Shown: positions 8,031 through 16,595, counted from the first letter of the stretch. The stretch is DNA of 64,000 nucleotides from Streptomyces sp. B21-105 (GCF_036898465.1 NZ_JARUMJ010000001.1:992001-1056000), one strand, 5' to 3'. Notes: a model not told the origin generated them from the letters alone. Numbers and translations are program-made.

Positions 8031-8714
8031 ATGCGCGTTCGCGTCGCCACCACCGTCCTCGGCATCACCGCCGCCCTCCTCACCGTGTCCGCCTGCTCCA
8101 CCGACACCACCGGCGCCAAGCACGCCACCGCCCGTACCGGGTCGCCGGCCGACACAACCCAGGCTGCTCCGCTGACGTCGGCCGCGCTGGAGACGCGCCT
8201 GCTCGACCAGCGCGACCTCGGCAGCGGCTACCTGCGCAATCCGGAGCGCCCCGCCCACCACGACGACGTCACCGTCATCGGCTGCCCAGCCCTGAGCGAA
8301 CTGGGCGGCGACGCGGCCACCGGCGCCACGCTCACCTTCCCCCGCAAAGCGAAGACGGCCTTCACCTACGGCGGCAGCTCCTCGGAGTTCTCGGAGGAGC
8401 TGTACAGCGACGGCGCGACCAAGCTGTCCGACGGCATCGGCCGGATCTTCGACGCCATGACCGGATGCCCTACCTACCAGGTCGTCGCGGGCGGCACCCC
8501 GATCGACATCGCTTCGCAGAAGCTGCCCGCGCCCCACGGCCTCGGTGACGAGCAGTGGAGCCAGCTCCTGACGTTCTCCGCCGGAGGACGGAGCACCGTG
8601 GTCAAGCAGACCGCGATCCGCGACGGCAGCCTGCTGCTGATCGTCTCCGGCTCCCCGGCCCTCGTCGACCACCACCTCGACAAGGCCCTCACCAAGGCCA
8701 CGGCAGCCAGCTGA
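8031..8714 (+). CDS. Secreted lipoprotein
   Basis: A 227-aa protein with a type-II signal peptide: positively charged start, hydrophobic core, lipobox LTVSAC, with Cys at about residue 22 lipidated. The mature part resembles the extracellular sensor-type domain of actinobacterial lipoproteins. It has two widely spaced cysteines (GCPAL and GCPTY) that could form a disulfide, and a LLIVSGSPALVD strand near the end. The start at ATG 8031 follows GGGGTCAG. A strong hairpin directly after the stop suggests a monocistronic unit or the end of one. Confidence 0.8.
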   Translation: MRVRVATTVLGITAALLTVSACSTDTTGAKHATARTGSPADTTQAAPLTSAALETRLLDQRDLGSGYLRNPERPAHHDDVTVIGCPALSELGGDAATGATLTFPRKAKTAFTYGGSSSEFSEELYSDGATKLSDGIGRIFDAMTGCPTYQVVAGGTPIDIASQKLPAPHGLGDEQWSQLLTFSAGGRSTVVKQTAIRDGSLLLIVSGSPALVDHHLDKALTKATAAS

Positions 8715-8727
8715 CAGGCCCCGACAC

Positions 8728-8766
8728 CACTGCTGCCCCCGACCAGGACGGTCGCGGGCAGCAGTG
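8728..8766 (+). terminator. Rho-independent-like terminator after lipoprotein gene
   Basis: CACTGCTGCCC at 8728-8738 pairs perfectly with GGGCAGCAGTG at 8756-8766. The loop itself contains a CGACC/GGTCG stem. It lies 13 bp past the lipoprotein stop and just before the convergent gene ending at 8805, so it may serve both strands. Confidence 0.75.
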
Positions 8767-8804
8767 CTGTGCTTGTTCCGCTTTGACGGACACCAGTGCG
8801 ATGG

Positions 8805-9215
8805 TCAGGCTGCGGTTCCGTACATCCACCGGCGAACCACGGTGTAACCGTCAGGAAGCTCGTTCCCCGTCAACTCCCTATACCTCGCCTTGGCCTCTTC
8901 GCTGGCGTGCTGCCCGGGAGGGAGCCTTCGGAGGAAGGGGTCGCGGTCAGGGGCAGGCGAGGACTGGCGAGGCTGCTCCGTAGCTTCATCGTCGGAGGCC
9001 GGTTCGTAATCCGCGATGTCCTCGACCTCATGCCTTGTGGAGCCCTGCCTTGCGAGGTAAGCGACCACGGCCAGACTTACGCTCAGAGTCACGCCGCCCA
9101 TGACGCGGATCTTCGGCTTGTGCTTCGCGTACCAGCTCTTCGACTTCTCGTCAGAGGGCGCGGGCTCGCCATCTGCGGGAGTGCGTTCACCAGGCGTGGA
9201 GTCGTCCATGTGCAC
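8805..9215 (-). CDS. Single-pass membrane protein, unknown
   Basis: A 136-aa protein. An acidic N-terminus (DDSTPGERTPADGEPAPSDE) is followed by a basic patch and one transmembrane helix (VMGGVTLSVSLAVVAYLA, about residues 38-55), then an acidic/charged exterior domain ending with a helix (EEAKARYRELTGNELPDGY). Start uncertain: GTG 9215 or ATG 9209, with no good ribosome-binding site. Family not recognised. Confidence 0.65.
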   Translation of the reverse strand: MHMDDSTPGERTPADGEPAPSDEKSKSWYAKHKPKIRVMGGVTLSVSLAVVAYLARQGSTRHEVEDIADYEPASDDEATEQPRQSSPAPDRDPFLRRLPPGQHASEEAKARYRELTGNELPDGYTVVRRWMYGTAA

Positions 9216-9429
9216 ACATCTATCGGACCCAGCCGCTACCTGTCAGGCAATCAACCGACATCACCCGATCCGCTTCAATACACCGAGCAGACCCCCGCTT
9301 CACCGCACTTCCCCGCCTTGGGGCCGGAGACGATCACCGGTGCCGGGCAGGCCCGACACCCTGTACTCGTCGCCCCGGTCGCCGTCCTCCGACTCGATGG
9401 CTCGCCCGAGCCCCGGAGGGAAATACCAG

Positions 9430-9460
9430 AAGCCCGGCCCCTGTTCGGGGACCGGGTTTC
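9430..9460 (-). terminator. Hairpin terminator for the DUF317 operon
   Basis: AAGCCCGGCCCC (9430-9441) pairs with GGGGACCGGGTTT (9447-9459) around a short loop, with one bulge. On the minus strand it follows the DUF317 stop at 9490 by about 30 bp, with a T-rich tail. Confidence 0.6.
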
Positions 9461-9489
9461 TTCCGTCTGGTTAGGTGCGCCGTCGATGG

Positions 9490-10308
9490 CTAGGCCGACG
9501 CCCGCAGCAGTCGCTCCCGGGTGGCCTCGGGCAGCACCCGGCGCAGGACCGGTGCGGTCGAGCTGAGGGAAGTGGCGAAAGCTGCCACGAGGTCGTGCGG
9601 GGCGCTGGCTCCGAAGGAGGCCGCCCACAGGCAGGGGGCGCCGAGCGCGGGCTCGGCCCATGCCTGCCATCCGACTGGTCCTGGCTCGTCGGCCTCGGTC
9701 GTCAGGGCGCGCGGGTCGGCGTCCTGGATGAGGGGCGGTACCTCGCCGAGGCTGATGTGCGAGGTGAACGTCGGGTCTGTCGCTGCCGCGTCGGGCTGGT
9801 CGATGTCGCGGAGCCAGCCGTGTGCGGCTACGGCGTCGAGGACCAGTTCGGGTCCGGCGAACGGCACGGCGGGCTGGTCTCGGGCGTCGAGCGCGACGAG
9901 GAAGTCGGCCACAGCCTCGCCTGGGACGTCGGTGGTGAAGTAGCACGACCACGACGCGAGCGGGCTGCTGGTGTCCGCGCGGGCGGAGATCTGCCAGGCG
10001 ATCGGCAGGTCTCCCAGGTGGAACGGCTCGTCCGCCAGGCTCCACTGCGCCCATCGGAGGGTGTCGGAGCTGATGTGCAGAACGGTGCTGCGCAGGACCT
10101 GGCGGTCCTGGGGTTCCTCGTCCGGCTCATGACGTCCGCGGACAATCGTCAGGCTCGTCCAGCCCAGACCGGAGAGCGTGTCGGCAACGCCGTCGTAAAG
10201 GCACCCGTCGTCACCGGCCAGATGCCGGGGGCCGACCCAGAACGCGGGCTGGCCGCCGGGCGGAATGGACGGGTCGGGCGGGAAGTCGGGGTACAGGGGC
10301 GCCTCCAA
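9490..10308 (-). CDS. DUF317 domain protein
   Basis: A 272-aa protein with the WVGPRHLAGDD start motif of Streptomyces DUF317 proteins, a GW-containing repeat core (LSGLGWTSLTIVRGRHE) and a second copy of the fold after about residue 130. The family is almost confined to actinomycete plasmids and integrative elements; function unknown. The start looks like TTG 10308, 15 nt after the upstream stop, so it is cotranscribed with the two genes upstream. Two more DUF317 genes lie at 46.5 and 47.9 kb. Confidence 0.8.
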   Translation of the reverse strand: MEAPLYPDFPPDPSIPPGGQPAFWVGPRHLAGDDGCLYDGVADTLSGLGWTSLTIVRGRHEPDEEPQDRQVLRSTVLHISSDTLRWAQWSLADEPFHLGDLPIAWQISARADTSSPLASWSCYFTTDVPGEAVADFLVALDARDQPAVPFAGPELVLDAVAAHGWLRDIDQPDAAATDPTFTSHISLGEVPPLIQDADPRALTTEADEPGPVGWQAWAEPALGAPCLWAASFGASAPHDLVAAFATSLSSTAPVLRRVLPEATRERLLRASA

Positions 10309-10323
10309 GGGGTCGGTGCGGGT

Positions 10324-10614
10324 CTAGTTGCCGCCGGCACGGCGGCGGGGGCGGCGCGGGGGTGCCTGGACGGGGCCCTGCCAGGTCAGGGCGATGGCGA
10401 CCTCGGGCGGCAGATGTCCGAGCTGTGCGTCCTCGTCCCGCCCCTCGGCGAGGTAGACGACGGTCCGGCCGGTCTCATCCACGGACTGCACGACCTGCGC
10501 CAGGCGGTGCGCCATCGGAAAGAAGGGGTTCATGGCCTGTCGGACCGGAGTATCCCGGTCGCAGGCGGACAGCAGGTCGATGAGATCACCGACGGTCATC
10601 TCCGGGGTCGTCAC
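10324..10614 (-). CDS. Small protein, unknown
   Basis: A 96-aa protein with a good AGGAGG site before GTG 10614. It begins with a helix (MTVGDLIDLLSACDRD), has a beta-rich centre (GRTVVYLAEG) and ends in a proline/arginine-rich tail. Middle gene of a three-gene minus-strand operon ending in DUF317. The first part resembles the short regulators found beside DUF317 genes, but I cannot name a family. Confidence 0.7.
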   Translation of the reverse strand: MTTPEMTVGDLIDLLSACDRDTPVRQAMNPFFPMAHRLAQVVQSVDETGRTVVYLAEGRDEDAQLGHLPPEVAIALTWQGPVQAPPRRPRRRAGGN

Positions 10615-10695
10615 GAACAGCCTCCTGGGGTGAGCGGAAACAGTGAGCGGCGAAAAGGGCGGGGCCCGACATCTGACCGGCCGCCCGGGCGAGAA

Positions 10696-11073
10696 TTACT
10701 CGTGGGCGCGCTGTCGTACACGACGTGAGGTCTCCAGCACACGCGCCACGGCGGCGGCGACGATGTCGGCCGGCGTCTCGATGTCGAACGACAGGTGGTA
10801 ACCACGCACCTTGGCCGTGCCGGACACAGCGATCTTCCATCCCTCACCGTCCGTACCGGGACGGCCGAGCGGGAACCAGCCGAGGTAGAACCGGCCGTCC
10901 TTCGAGCTGACGTGCACGTCCGCACGGTCGTCCACAATCAGGTGGAAGTCCTCTGCGGAGAACTGGTCCATCACCAGCGTGGGCTGGCCGGGTCCGAGCT
11001 GCCACTCACGCAGCCGCAGGGCTTCAACGGTGGTAGCGAAACCGGAGCCCACGGGCGCTACGGTCACGGGCAA
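10696..11073 (-). CDS. DUF317-like or related small domain protein
   Basis: A 125-aa protein, first gene of the minus-strand operon, probably starting at TTG 11073 behind GAGAGGTGAT (a GTG two codons downstream is the alternative). It is beta-rich with a final helix (TPADIVAAAVARVLETSRRVRQ). The segment DGRFYLGWFPLGRPGTDGEGWKI resembles half a DUF317 fold. Possibly a single-domain relative of its operon partner; not certain. Confidence 0.65.
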   Translation of the reverse strand: MPVTVAPVGSGFATTVEALRLREWQLGPGQPTLVMDQFSAEDFHLIVDDRADVHVSSKDGRFYLGWFPLGRPGTDGEGWKIAVSGTAKVRGYHLSFDIETPADIVAAAVARVLETSRRVRQRAHE

Positions 11074-11212
11074 TCACCTCTCTGACCTGGGGTTTTTTGC
11101 AAGGTCGTCTAGGTTGACATGCCCTCACGCACGTTGGCCAGTCATTCCGCGATCTTTCCTGTCTGCCCCCGGCGAACTGCTGTCCTTGGACAGCGAATCC
11201 AGTCGTCCGCCC

Positions 11213-11267
11213 CGCGCTGACCTGCGGCGACTAACTTGATTGACAAGGGCGTCGGTGAGGCCGTCCC
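11213..11267. repeat. 55-bp inverted repeat, left copy
   Basis: Matches the reverse complement of 14824-14878 at 51 of 55 positions, with the outer 30 bp (11213-11242) identical. It lies upstream of the DUF3800 gene. The match stops abruptly at the outer edge, as for a terminal repeat. Confidence 0.85.
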
Positions 11268-11470
11268 CGCTCACCACCGCTATGACCTGCGACGACTACG
11301 TTGGATGGCAAGGAACTCCACGGACCTGGTTCGATGTCGGCGGACAACTGCTTCCCCTGTGGCTATGTTCACCGGTCGGCACGATCGAGGTTGAGGGGAT
11401 AGCCGACCGCCGCGGGTGCCAGCGCCGACTGCGGCTGGCCCGCCCCGACGCTGGCGGGCATCCTCCATGC

Positions 11471-12475
11471 ATGTCCACTTCACCCATGGAGCGCCCCGTC
11501 GTTTACGTCGACGAGTCCGCCAACTCGGGCCAGAACCTCCTCGACCCGCACCAACCTGTCTTCACGGTGGCCGGGGTTCACCTCCCTGACTACCTCGCCG
11601 CCTCCATCGTCGACGAGGTCCGTGGGCAGCTCCCGCGCAATCTGCGCGAGCCGAAGTACACGTCGTTGGCGGGTTCCAGCGGCGGACGGAAGGCGCTGAT
11701 GAACGCCTTCGCGCGCCTGCCCGAGGGGAGCGTGCGGACGTACCTGGTCCACAAGCGATTCATGGTGATGACCAAGATGGTCGACGTCATCGTGGAACCC
11801 ATGGCGCACCGGGACGGCTACAACCTGTACGAGGGGAAGGAAACCCTCGCCCTGGCGAACATGCTGCACCTGGCCGGCCCGGTCATGGGGGATGCGGACG
11901 CCTACGACCGGATGCTCCAGGCGTTCGTGAACTGGGTCCGGCAGAAGGCCACGACCGACGAGCTGTACGCGGCCATAGCCGCCCTCAAGACCTCCGTGCA
12001 AAGCCAGCAGTTCGCCGAGTACGTGGAGGTCCTGGAATACGGCCGGCCCGTCGCTGACGAGACCGCAGCGGAGATCGCATCCCAGGGGCATCGGGACGAG
12101 CTGGATCCGGCTATCCCAAGCTTGTACTGCCTCGCCACCACGTTCGGTCAGACCCTGGGCAAGTTCCGCCTGGTGCACGACGCATCGAAAGTAGTCGACC
12201 GCAACACCACCCGCCTGCACACCGTGCACTTCCTCCCCGATCCCGCGCGGCCGGGCGAGTTCATGAACCCCTTCATGGGCGGCATCGAGTTCGCGGACAG
12301 CAAGGACCACCCGCAGCTCCAGGTGGCGGACTGGGCTGCGGGCGCGACGCGCCAGTGGGCGCAGTGGATGGCAGGTGGCGGCGGGGACCAGTTCTCCCGC
12401 GGCCTGGAGCCGGTTGTCCGACCCTGGCTCATCGACGGCATATGGCCGGCTCCCGTGGAGGGCTCAGAGACATGA
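11471..12475 (+). CDS. DUF3800 protein (RNase-H-like fold suspected)
   Basis: A 334-aa protein. It opens with the DUF3800 hallmark VVYVDESANSG (acidic pair, about residues 9-19), has a KxxLxNAF helix after a lysine/serine loop, and ends with the conserved LQVADWAAGATRQW block. DUF3800 proteins are thought to have an RNase-H-like nuclease fold and often sit in phage, plasmid or defence regions. ATG 11471 or 11486 (MERPVV) may be the true start; neither has a strong ribosome-binding site. First gene of the cassette between the 55-bp inverted repeats. Confidence 0.8.
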   Translation: MSTSPMERPVVYVDESANSGQNLLDPHQPVFTVAGVHLPDYLAASIVDEVRGQLPRNLREPKYTSLAGSSGGRKALMNAFARLPEGSVRTYLVHKRFMVMTKMVDVIVEPMAHRDGYNLYEGKETLALANMLHLAGPVMGDADAYDRMLQAFVNWVRQKATTDELYAAIAALKTSVQSQQFAEYVEVLEYGRPVADETAAEIASQGHRDELDPAIPSLYCLATTFGQTLGKFRLVHDASKVVDRNTTRLHTVHFLPDPARPGEFMNPFMGGIEFADSKDHPQLQVADWAAGATRQWAQWMAGGGGDQFSRGLEPVVRPWLIDGIWPAPVEGSET

Positions 12476-12558
12476 TGGCGACGAGGGGTGCCTGCAGGAT
12501 CTGAACAGGCTCCCCTGAAGTCGGAGTCGCCCTTGGACCACACCACCAGGAGGAACCA

Positions 12559-12948
12559 GTGTCATACCCGCAACTGCTCACCCCCGAGGAGAAGCTCGCC
12601 GACGCGAAGGAGCTGTTGAGCCTCCCGCGTATCGTCGCGATCTGCGGCTCCACCCGCTTCATGACCGAGATGAACGAGGCCGATCTGCGGGAGACCAAAG
12701 CCGGAAAGATTGTCGTCAAACCGGGCTGTGACATGAAGTCGCCGCACGAACTTTGGTCCGATCCTGTCGAGGCCGAGGCGCTGAAGGTTCGACTCGACGA
12801 TCTGCACCGGGCGAAGATCCGGCTCGCTGATGAGGTGCTCGTAGTCGGCGACTACATCGGAGACAGCACCCGAGCCGAAATCGCCTACGCCCGGTCGCTG
12901 GGCAAGCCCGTGCGGTTCACGCACCCCGAAGTCAACTTTGACGCCTGA
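12559..12948 (+). CDS. Nucleoside 2-deoxyribosyltransferase-like protein
   Basis: A 129-aa protein. The ICGSTRF loop (about residues 31-37), the acidic DDLHRAKI.LADEVLVVG block and DSTRAEIAYARSLGKPV are the Rossmann-like nucleotide-binding pattern of the NDT/DRT superfamily, which cleaves or transfers base-deoxyribose bonds. The start at GTG 12559 has AGGAGG five bases upstream. Members of this fold next to DUF3800-type genes on mobile DNA may act on nucleotides in defence or salvage; here that is inference. Confidence 0.75.
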   Translation: MSYPQLLTPEEKLADAKELLSLPRIVAICGSTRFMTEMNEADLRETKAGKIVVKPGCDMKSPHELWSDPVEAEALKVRLDDLHRAKIRLADEVLVVGDYIGDSTRAEIAYARSLGKPVRFTHPEVNFDA

Positions 12949-13172
12949 CCGCCCGCTGCCACCTCGACCACCAGGGCCGGCAGCCCGCCGCCTGACCGTC
13001 TCGCGGTGACTTCGGCCGCCACCCACCCCACACCCTCCGCAGGCATCCCCTGGCACTGTGGCAGCGGCGGTGGGGGCCGGACCGTCACAGGGCTCCGAAA
13101 ATCAAAGTGATCACTTCCTGGTCTCCCCTACCCTGCCGGACACCGACAGCCCCTCCTGACAAGGACGGTCCG

Positions 13173-13985
13173 ATGACGAGCAACCCCGCTGTGCGCCCGG
13201 AGATCATCGACTTCTACAGCCGGTCCGACGAAGCCGCACGGCTGCAGACCACCGCCACAGGCACCCTGGAGTTCGCGCGCACCCGCGAGTTACTGCGCCG
13301 CCACCTCCCACCGGCACCGGCCCGCGTGCTCGATGTCGGCGGTGGTCCCGGAACGCACGCCCGATGGTTGGCCGACAACGGCTACACGGTGCACGTCGTG
13401 GACCCCGTCCCCAAGCACGTCACCCAGGCAGCCGCCATCGACGGCGTGACGGCCGAGCTGGGCGACGCCCGCTGCCTCACCGCCGCGGACAGGACGTACG
13501 ACGTCGTTCTGCTTCTCGGCCCGCTCTACCACCTCCACGACAAGACCGACCGGATCTCCGCGCTGACGGAGGCGGCCCGCGTGGCCCGGCCTCGCGGACT
13601 CATCGCCGCGGCGGCGATCTCCCGCTATTCGCCCCTCCTCGACTACATCGCGACCACCGGTATCACCGAGTCCGCGATCCAGGACGGGGTCCGTGACACC
13701 CTGGCCCAGGGCCGCTACGCCGGACAGCGCGGCTTCACCGTCGCCTACTTCCAGACCTCCACCGAGCTGCGCGCGGAGGTCACGGAGGCCGGACTTACCG
13801 ACCCCAGCCTCTACGGAATCGAAGGACCCGGCTGGGTGGCGGTCAAGGCCATCGAGAAGTACACCAGCGCCAACCTCATGGGCACGGACATGTACGAAGC
13901 GGCCCTCGCCGCGGCCCGCATCGCGGAACCGCACGCGGCCCTCACCGATGCCTCTGCCCACATTCTCGCCATCACCGGGCCCTGA
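13173..13985 (+). CDS. SAM-dependent methyltransferase
   Basis: A 270-aa class-I methyltransferase. Motif I is VLDVGGGPGTHARWLADNG (about residues 50-68), followed by the acidic VVDPVP and the YDVVLLLGPLYHL block used by small-molecule or peptide methyltransferases. Substrate unknown. ATG 13173 follows AAGGA. An in-frame TTA codon at 13290-13292 (residue 40) is rare in Streptomyces and implies dependence on the bldA tRNA. An AT-richer patch upstream (13095-13115) may be the promoter. The gene is followed 20 bp later by a reductase gene. Confidence 0.85.
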   Translation: MTSNPAVRPEIIDFYSRSDEAARLQTTATGTLEFARTRELLRRHLPPAPARVLDVGGGPGTHARWLADNGYTVHVVDPVPKHVTQAAAIDGVTAELGDARCLTAADRTYDVVLLLGPLYHLHDKTDRISALTEAARVARPRGLIAAAAISRYSPLLDYIATTGITESAIQDGVRDTLAQGRYAGQRGFTVAYFQTSTELRAEVTEAGLTDPSLYGIEGPGWVAVKAIEKYTSANLMGTDMYEAALAAARIAEPHAALTDASAHILAITGP

Positions 13986-14005
13986 CCGATCTAGGGTGTC
14001 GCCTC

Positions 14006-14860
14006 ATGACGCTGCTGATCGTAGGTGGGTCCGGGTTCCTGGGCACCGAGCTGGTCCGGCAAGCTGTATTGGCGGGGCGCCCGACAGCCGCGACCTATAC
14101 GACCAGGCCCGGCAGTGCTCCGGGGATTACCTGGCGCAGTCTCGACCTGCGGGATCCCGGGAGCGTGGAAGCGGTCGTGGCCGAGGTGAACCCTCGCGTC
14201 ATCGTCAATGCGTCGAGCGGCGGGGCCGACTGGGCAGTCACAGCCGAGGGACCCGTCCGCCTCGCGATCGCCGCGGCGAAGGCCGGAAGCAGAATGATCC
14301 AGGTCTCCACCGACGCCGTCTTCTCCGGCAAGAGCCACGTTCCCTACGACGAACACTGCAGGCCCGACCCCATCACCCCGTACGGAGCGGCGAAGGCCGC
14401 CGCGGAAACGGTGCTGCTGCTTCATCCGGACGCCGTCGTGGCCCGCACCTCGCTGATCATCGGCGACGGCCAGTCCGAGCACGAACGCACCGTCCACGCA
14501 CTGGCCACCGGCACCCGCGATGGCGTCCTCTTCACAGACGACTTCCGATGCCCGGTCCACGCGAGCGATCTGGCCGCAGCGCTCCTCGAACTCGCGTCGG
14601 GCGACACGACCGGCGTCCACCACCTCGGCGGGAACCAGGCTCTCAGCCGGCACGAGCTGGGCGTGCTCATCGCCCGACGCGACGGACTCGACGCATCGCG
14701 ACTGCCCGCCGGCCTACGGGCCGACAGCCCCCTGCCCGGGCCCCTCGACATCCGCCTGGACAGCCGCTCGACACAGCGCAAGTTGCGCACCACGCTGCGC
14801 GGCGCGCACCAGTTCCTCGCCCTGGGACGGCCTCACCAACACCGTTGCCAATCAAGTTAG
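14006..14860 (+). CDS. NAD-dependent epimerase/reductase, RmlD-like (SDR superfamily)
   Basis: A 284-aa extended SDR protein. It has the dinucleotide-binding GGSGFLG (residues 7-13), the STDAVFSG strand with catalytic serine/threonine, and YGAAKAAAE with the catalytic Tyr and Lys. This matches dTDP-4-dehydrorhamnose reductase relatives acting on sugar nucleotides or similar substrates. The last dozen codons (from about LALGRPHQ) run into the right 55-bp inverted repeat, so the natural C-terminus may have been replaced when the repeat was created. Twenty base pairs after the methyltransferase, same strand. Confidence 0.85.
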   Translation: MTLLIVGGSGFLGTELVRQAVLAGRPTAATYTTRPGSAPGITWRSLDLRDPGSVEAVVAEVNPRVIVNASSGGADWAVTAEGPVRLAIAAAKAGSRMIQVSTDAVFSGKSHVPYDEHCRPDPITPYGAAKAAAETVLLLHPDAVVARTSLIIGDGQSEHERTVHALATGTRDGVLFTDDFRCPVHASDLAAALLELASGDTTGVHHLGGNQALSRHELGVLIARRDGLDASRLPAGLRADSPLPGPLDIRLDSRSTQRKLRTTLRGAHQFLALGRPHQHRCQSS

Positions 14861-14878
14861 TCGCCGCAGGTCAGCGCG
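14824..14878. repeat. 55-bp inverted repeat, right copy
   Basis: Partner of 11213-11267 (51/55, 30 identical). It overlaps the 3' end of the reductase gene. Together the repeats bracket 3.6 kb holding four plus-strand genes and no recognisable transposase. Confidence 0.85.
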
Positions 14879-14879
14879 C

Positions 14880-15316
14880 AGGGCTTCGGCGAAGTCCGCT
14901 GACGTCTGTTTCGTGATCATGTGAGCCCGGGGAGCTGAAGGGGTCGGCTCGGGTTTCGATCGTCGTGGCGGAGGCCAGCGGCGATGTTGGTGACTCCGTC
15001 CCCCTACCGCCTACGCCGAAGCCCTGGGTACATGACGGCTGCGTGCAGGGCGGCCCGACCGAGCTTGCGCTCATTCCCTACAACTGGAAGCTCTACCGCG
15101 ATCACGAACGACTCTCGGCTCCTCGGTCGACGCTGGCCCTGTCGGGAGCTGCGTGGCATTCGCTGCGCAAGTCGCGGATCTAGTGTCCTGCGCCGCAAGT
15201 TCGTCGAAGAAGTCCAGCGCGGTTCGGCGGAGAAGTCCCCTGCTGAGAGATGTGTTCGCTGTGGTGCCCGCCACGGGGCGCTCCGGAGTTCTTCGCCGGA
15301 TCTCTGGCGCGGCATG
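14880..15316. other. Non-coding/decayed spacer
   Basis: About 440 bp between the inverted repeat and the GNAT stop. A 72-codon plus-strand frame (14965-15183) contains a protein-like piece (GGPTELALIPYNWKLYRDHE) but no recognised domain and looks like a remnant. The right end carries one arm of the diverged repeat that flanks the GNAT gene. Confidence 0.35.
15181..15220. repeat. Diverged inverted repeat arm left of GNAT gene
   Basis: Reverse complement matches 16267-16308, with 14 identical bases in the core (CGCTGGACTTCTTC) and about three quarters of the next 25 matching. Both arms translate outward to LDFF(D/N)-like peptides, so they may be remnants of the same ancestral gene end duplicated on both sides of the acetyltransferase. 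Confidence 0.5.
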
Positions 15317-16171
15317 CTAGAAGTCGTACAGCGCGAAGTCAGTAATCGGGCGGTACCCAATCCGCTGATAGAGGCCGTTGCTGGTGGGGTTGGCCAGGTC
15401 CGCAAACAGCAGGACCTCCGCCGCGCCTGCGGCTAGAGCGGCCCGGCTCACCTCGACTGTCGCGGCGCTGGCGTAACCGCGACCGCGCAGGTGTGCCGGG
15501 GTATAGACGGGGGCCACCCGGATCTGGCCCGCGACCATGGGCGTCCTGCCCGCCATGGAGACGGGGGTGCCGTCCGGGGTTTCCCAGAGCGTGACGCGTT
15601 CGTGGGCGATGCGCGTGTCCGCCCACGAGCTGTTGTCCGCAGAGGGGGCTCCTCCGATGTCGGTGACGAACTCGCGGTGCCAAAGCATGAGTTGCTCGCG
15701 GTCCTGCTCGCCCGCGACTCGCCCCCGGCCCTCAGGGAACGGTTCTGGTGGCGTGAGCGTGCCCAAGCGGTACAGGCGCTCCCGCTCGTGCAGCGTCGGT
15801 ATCGCGCCCGTGCGCCGCTGCCAAGCCTCTGCGAAGAAGCTGGCGGTGTCGTGGTCCGCGTTGACGCCGGGGAGGGGATGGCCGAGGCCGGCTAGTTGAG
15901 CGGCGAGGCTGTCGGCCTCTTCGGGGGTGAGGGGGGTGAGGGTCAGGCGGCGGGGCGGGGTACGGAAGAAGGTCGCACGGACCTCGCCCGCCCGTTCCAG
16001 CAGGCCGAAGATGGGGGCGTCCGCGCCGTACGCGTCCGCCCCGCGCGTACGCAGTGCCTCGGTCACCGTCAGCGGGACGGTGTGCAGGGCGGGACGCGAC
16101 TGCAGGAAGTCTCCGGCGCGAGCGAGAAAGTCGTCGAGGTCTTCGGTGAGGTGCCAGTCATCCGGACTCAT
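15317..16171 (-). CDS. GNAT-family N-acetyltransferase
   Basis: A 284-aa protein with a C-terminal GNAT fold. It has IRVAPVYTPAHLRGRGYASA (acetyl-CoA pyrophosphate-binding R/Q-x-x-G-x-G/A loop, residues about 210-235), then LFADLANPTSNGLYQRIGYRP, the typical beta5/alpha4 end. The N-terminal half is the less conserved domain seen in two-domain acetyltransferases. Substrate unknown. Single gene, start ATG 16171, in a background of remnants, so a likely late acquisition. Confidence 0.85.
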   Translation of the reverse strand: MSPDDWHLTEDLDDFLARAGDFLQSRPALHTVPLTVTEALRTRGADAYGADAPIFGLLERAGEVRATFFRTPPRRLTLTPLTPEEADSLAAQLAGLGHPLPGVNADHDTASFFAEAWQRRTGAIPTLHERERLYRLGTLTPPEPFPEGRGRVAGEQDREQLMLWHREFVTDIGGAPSADNSSWADTRIAHERVTLWETPDGTPVSMAGRTPMVAGQIRVAPVYTPAHLRGRGYASAATVEVSRAALAAGAAEVLLFADLANPTSNGLYQRIGYRPITDFALYDF

Positions 16172-16266
16172 GTCTCATGATCCCGCGTGCCGTCGGCGTG
16201 CGCCCGTGGTTTTCCGCTGGGAGGGGCGCGAACACGTCCGCCGTCGAGGGGGCTTCGGCGCCGACA

Positions 16267-16308
16267 CCTCGCTGGACTTCTTCAACGCACTTGTGGGGCG
16301 GGACATTA
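16267..16308. repeat. Diverged inverted repeat arm right of GNAT gene
   Basis: Counterpart of 15181-15220. In this arm the plus strand reads SLDFFNALVGRD, against ALDFFDELAAQD on the minus strand of the left arm. Confidence 0.5.
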
Positions 16309-16509
16309 GCTTGATCTTTGATCACGGGCATCGGACCAGGACAAGGGAAGGCTTTGGCCATGCCTGGCCACGTCGTCCAGCGCGTTCCTAGCCATGCCGA
16401 GGAACGCGTTGCGCACCGCTATGAATTCCATACCGGCCTCGTGCACGGTGTCACCCCCGTCGGCAGGGCCTGGTAACTCGCGTGCAAGTGTCCAGAGGTT
16501 TCGCTTCAA
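16306..16509 (-). CDS. Possible small protein, unknown
   Basis: A 67-codon frame starting at TTG 16509 with GAGGGG about 10 nt upstream. It has protein-like composition (GMEFIAVRNAFLGMARNALDD) but no recognised family. It could be a real small gene or a fragment of a larger lost gene. Confidence 0.35.
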   Translation of the reverse strand: MKRNLWTLARELPGPADGGDTVHEAGMEFIAVRNAFLGMARNALDDVARHGQSLPLSWSDARDQRSS

Positions 16510-16595
16510 GGCGTCCGACCCCTCAATCTCCCCTTCGAGACATCACTGCACGTCAGCGGGTGCTTTATTAGTGGACGGATACAAGCGGATTCCTC

